From the NCBI GenBank assembly GCA_039698075.1, contig JBDKTJ010000062.1, forward strand, positions 1 to 64,000: a stretch of DNA of 64,000 bases. Direction: 5' to 3'. This document shows, one piece after another, positions 61,583-64,000 of this stretch. The notes beneath the pieces were generated by a model. It was given only the letters and a program-made list of their open reading frames with translations, had not been told where the DNA came from and made no database searches. Position numbers and translations under genes: made by a program. Position 1 is the first letter of the stretch. Every line of letters starts with the position of its first letter. Source of the DNA: JAJFVC01 sp039698075. GTDB lineage: Bacteria > Planctomycetota > Planctomycetia > Pirellulales > Thermoguttaceae.

Positions 61583-63766
61583 TCACCGTTGGGGCGATTC
61601 CCGGTAGGGTTGCTTTTTTTCGTAGAGCGACCGTCGCACGCGAATCGGTTGAATCAGATCGGTCCGATGTTGTTGGGCCGCCAGATCGAGCGCTTGCCGG
61701 GCCGCCGCTTGCGCCTCGTCGAACCGGCCCGCCTCGGCCAACGCCGCGCCCAACGTATCCAATCGCGCCGGATCGCGGCCGCCGGACAACTCGACCGCTC
61801 GTTGGGCGAGTCGAACGGCCTCGGGCCCGTTGCGCACCGAAGCCTTGGGGCAAGTGGCCAGCGTCCAGGCCGTTTGGTCCAGATAGCCGACGTCGTCGGG
61901 CCGTTGACGAATCGCCTCGAACCAGTGCGTCAGCGCTTCCTCGAAATCGCCGCGCTCGCTCAACAGCGCGCCGAGATTGAAATGGGTGTCGGCCAGGTTC
62001 GGCTTTTGCCGGAGGACTTCGCGGAACTCGTCGATCGCGTCGTTGGTTCGTCCACACGCGGCCAACGCGACGCCCAGGCTGTAACGCGCTCCGTCCAGGC
62101 TGGGGTCGGCGTCCAACGCCAATCGGAATTGTTGAACCGCCGCGTCGTTTCGTCCTTGTTTGGCCAACGCCGTTCCCCAGTTGAATCGGGCTTTGGCGTA
62201 TTGGGGATTGACGTTCAAGACTTTTTGAAATTGTTGGATGGCCGCGTCGGTCCGCCCTTGTTGCGACAGCGCGACGCCGAGGTTGTTCAGGGCGTCGGTG
62301 TAATCCGGCTTGATGTCCAACGCCGCGCGATACTCGGCCGTCGCCGCGTTCAGATCGCCGCGTGCGGCCATCGCAATGCCGAGGTTGTTGTGCGCCCGGG
62401 CGTTGCGGGACGTGCATTGCGCGGCCCTGCGCCAAAGCGTCTCGCTGTCGCGCCAATAGGTTGTCTGTTGCCAGGCGCCGCCCATCAAAACCACCACGGC
62501 CGCGGACGCCGTCGCGATGCATGTGCGCCGCGCGCCCGGCCACGTGACGCACGCGTGTCGAATGCCCCAGGCAACGGCGATGCACAACCCGATCTCGGGC
62601 AAGTACGTGTAGCGATCGGCCATCGCGTGGACGCCGACCTGCACCAGTCCGATCATCGGGACCAACATGCCGAAATACCAAAACCAGCCCACCGCCGCGT
62701 AAGGGAATCGCCGCCGCGTAGCGATCGCCGCCGCACTGACGGCTGCCAGAAAAACGGCGGCCGCCAGCGGTTTCCACCATGCCAGGCCGGGGCCCGGATG
62801 AGGATAAAACACGGCCAGTCCGACCGGAAAGAAAAAATCGCCCAAATAGACCGCGTAGGCGACCAAGGCGTTGGCCAACCGCAGAGAAAATGGAATCAAA
62901 TCGAGCGACATCACGGCCGACCCTTGAGCCCAAGGCGTGACGACGCACGAGGCGATGGATAGCAGAAACAGCGGGAGCTTTTCGAGCAGCAGAGTGGGCA
63001 GTGGCCGGTGGTCGGTGGCCAGTGAAGGACACGAAGCTGCGCCAGACGCCGAGTTCGAGTCTCTTGGCCGATCACGGGCCACTGGCCACTGACCACTGGC
63101 CACTCTTCCCAGCGGCCAATAGTCCAACAGCAACAGCACGAACGGCAGCGTGACCACCGACGGCTTGCTCATCAGGCCCAACGCGAACCACGCCATCGCG
63201 CCGAGGTATCGCGGCCAGCCGCCGCAGCGGACGTAGCCGGTGTAGGCCCACAGCGTGAGAAGGAAGAACAGGCCGCCGAGCAGGTCTTTGCGTTCCGCAA
63301 CCCAGGCGACCGATTCGACCCTCAAGGGATGCACGGCGAACAGCGCCGCCGCCAACGCGCTGGGCCAGATCGAGCCGGTCATTCGCCGCAGCACGAGGAA
63401 CAAAAGCACCGCGTTCATGGCGTGCAGCAACACGTTGGTCAGATGGTGGCCCCACGGCCGAAGACCGTAAATCTGACAGTCGGTCATGTGAGAGATCAGC
63501 GTGATCGGATGCCAGTTGCCGGCGCATCGGGCGGTTGTCGCCCAAAGCACGTTGGGAAGCGACAGTCCCTGCGAGACTTGTGGGTTTTCGGTCACGTACA
63601 GATTGTCGTCATAGTTCAGAAAATCGTGCGTGAGCGTTTGGCCAAAGACCAGAAACACCGCCAAAACCAAGAGAGCGGAAATGACCGTCGCCGCAAACGG
63701 CCAAGGCCGGGCGATCGTCGCCGGCGTCGGCCGATCCGGTTGTTTTCGACGTCGTTTGGCGTTCAT
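61583..63766 (-). CDS. Membrane protein with C-terminal TPR repeats
   Basis: The 727-aa protein from ATG 63766 has about nine TM segments followed by about seven TPR repeats (ARAHNNLGIAMAARGDLNAA, TDALNNLGVALSQQGRTDAA). The N-terminal NYDDNLYVTENP after the first TM resembles GT-C/TMTC-type O-mannosyltransferases, so a glycosyltransferase role is possible. Residues about 220-260 are an odd hydrophilic insert coded by an inverted-repeat element (62991-63106). The ATG overlaps the upstream gene's stop (ATGA). Confidence 0.8.
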   Translation of the reverse strand: MNAKRRRKQPDRPTPATIARPWPFAATVISALLVLAVFLVFGQTLTHDFLNYDDNLYVTENPQVSQGLSLPNVLWATTARCAGNWHPITLISHMTDCQIYGLRPWGHHLTNVLLHAMNAVLLFLVLRRMTGSIWPSALAAALFAVHPLRVESVAWVAERKDLLGGLFFLLTLWAYTGYVRCGGWPRYLGAMAWFALGLMSKPSVVTLPFVLLLLDYWPLGRVASGQWPVARDRPRDSNSASGAASCPSLATDHRPLPTLLLEKLPLFLLSIASCVVTPWAQGSAVMSLDLIPFSLRLANALVAYAVYLGDFFFPVGLAVFYPHPGPGLAWWKPLAAAVFLAAVSAAAIATRRRFPYAAVGWFWYFGMLVPMIGLVQVGVHAMADRYTYLPEIGLCIAVAWGIRHACVTWPGARRTCIATASAAVVVLMGGAWQQTTYWRDSETLWRRAAQCTSRNARAHNNLGIAMAARGDLNAATAEYRAALDIKPDYTDALNNLGVALSQQGRTDAAIQQFQKVLNVNPQYAKARFNWGTALAKQGRNDAAVQQFRLALDADPSLDGARYSLGVALAACGRTNDAIDEFREVLRQKPNLADTHFNLGALLSERGDFEEALTHWFEAIRQRPDDVGYLDQTAWTLATCPKASVRNGPEAVRLAQRAVELSGGRDPARLDTLGAALAEAGRFDEAQAAARQALDLAAQQHRTDLIQPIRVRRSLYEKKQPYRESPQR
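62991..63106. mobile_element. Inverted-repeat element inserted in frame in the membrane-TPR gene
   Basis: AGAGTGGGCAGTGGCC (from 62991) and its inverted match GGCCACTGACCACTGGCC to CACTCT (ending 63106) bound about 116 bases. Internal GTGG, CCAGTGG and GGTCAGTGG words are repeated. This TGGCCAGTGGTCAGTGGCC family is known to me as a dispersed repeat in planctomycetes and others. The reading frame is kept, adding about 39 codons. Confidence 0.75.
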
Positions 63767-64000
63767 GGGGTGGACTCGCCTCGTGAGGTCGTCGATTTTC
63801 CCGGCAAGGAATCGTTCCGGTAGGCGTTCCAACGGCGCCGCAGTTCCGCCGCGCCTTGGACGTCGCCCCGACGTTCGGCCAGCACGGCGGCGCGTCGGGC
63901 GGCTTCGACGGCGTCGGCCTTTCGCCCAAGACAGGCCAATGACCAAGCGAGAGCGTCGTAGGTCTCGATCGCGTCGGGCCGCAGCCGCAACGCCTCTTGA
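63763..64000 (-). CDS. TPR-type protein, C-terminal part only
   Basis: The gene is partial: it is open to the window edge at 64000 and stops at 63763 (79 codons seen). The visible end carries a TPR-like repeat (RPDAIETYDALAWSLACLGR, KADAVEAARRAAVLAERRGD) and a tail NDSLPGKSTTSRGESTP. Its stop overlaps the start of the membrane-TPR gene by four bases, so they are co-transcribed. The N-terminus lies outside the window. Confidence 0.65.
   Translation of the reverse strand, partial: QEALRLRPDAIETYDALAWSLACLGRKADAVEAARRAAVLAERRGDVQGAAELRRRWNAYRNDSLPGKSTTSRGESTP

Overview
The window looks like chromosomal DNA from a Planctomycetota bacterium, probably close to the Pirellulales. The evidence is high GC, many secreted or lipoprotein genes of planctomycete type, a Tat-exported Gfo/Idh/MocA oxidoreductase, DUF1570 and YfhO-like proteins, a redoxin protein with EF-hand-like loops, a fused MetX-MetW, and dispersed CACCACGGAGACACGGAG repeats. 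No rRNA, tRNA, CRISPR array, prophage or intact transposase gene was seen. Gene calls rest on family recognition from translated sequence. Starts were chosen from Shine-Dalgarno (SD) sites, overlaps and family fit.

Layout. 1-249: non-coding, structured repeats. 250-4243: a methyltransferase, a Tat-exported oxidoreductase and a DUF1570 putative metallopeptidase, all on minus, then a 157-bp inverted-repeat element. 4277-6741 (plus): a HEAT-repeat lipoprotein, a DacZ-like diadenylate cyclase candidate and a small membrane protein. 6909-9897 (minus): surE, a lipoprotein and a secreted protein. 10010-17690 (plus): guaA, then xseB-polyprenyl synthase-dxs-nadK (isoprenoid precursor supply) and two exported unknowns. 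17706-19720 (minus): pabA-pabB (folate). 19874-25283: an ABC1 kinase, an OmpA-like lipoprotein, an esterase, a HEAT/TPR protein and an STN-domain protein. 25481-30980 (plus): a compact chemotaxis operon, cheW-cheR-cheA-cheC-like-cheD-cheY, closed by a strong terminator. 31158-35459 (minus): envelope and secreted proteins, including a BON protein and a thioredoxin-fold protein without its cysteines. 35705-38752 (minus): class II ribonucleotide reductase nrdJ behind tandem NrdR boxes.

39058-43394 (minus) reads as an oxidative-stress and metal operon: perR, ferritin, 2-Cys peroxiredoxin, metal permease with an HMA domain, and flavodiiron protein. A PerR-like box overlaps the perR promoter. 43612-49370 (minus) is a second long operon: hpf, ptsN, ptsH, ptsI, a DUF2344 protein, rne/rng and rplU. 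Its PTS part has no membrane sugar transporter, and the HPr carries Asp where the regulatory Ser46 normally sits. 49795-52053 (minus) is a large single-TM FecR-like protein. 52287-55499 (plus) holds metY and the metX-metW fusion, giving homoserine to homocysteine. 55500-57039: a second copy of the inverted-repeat element and small ORFs. 57170-58987: typA/bipA. 59027-64000: a YfhO-like membrane protein facing a convergent membrane-TPR protein, whose upstream neighbour runs off the window.

The most notable non-genic signal is a set of inverted-repeat (MITE-like) elements. Two near-identical copies lie about 51 kb apart in opposite orientation. Other elements have entered genes: one supplies part of a signal peptide and another forms an in-frame insertion of about 39 codons in a membrane protein.
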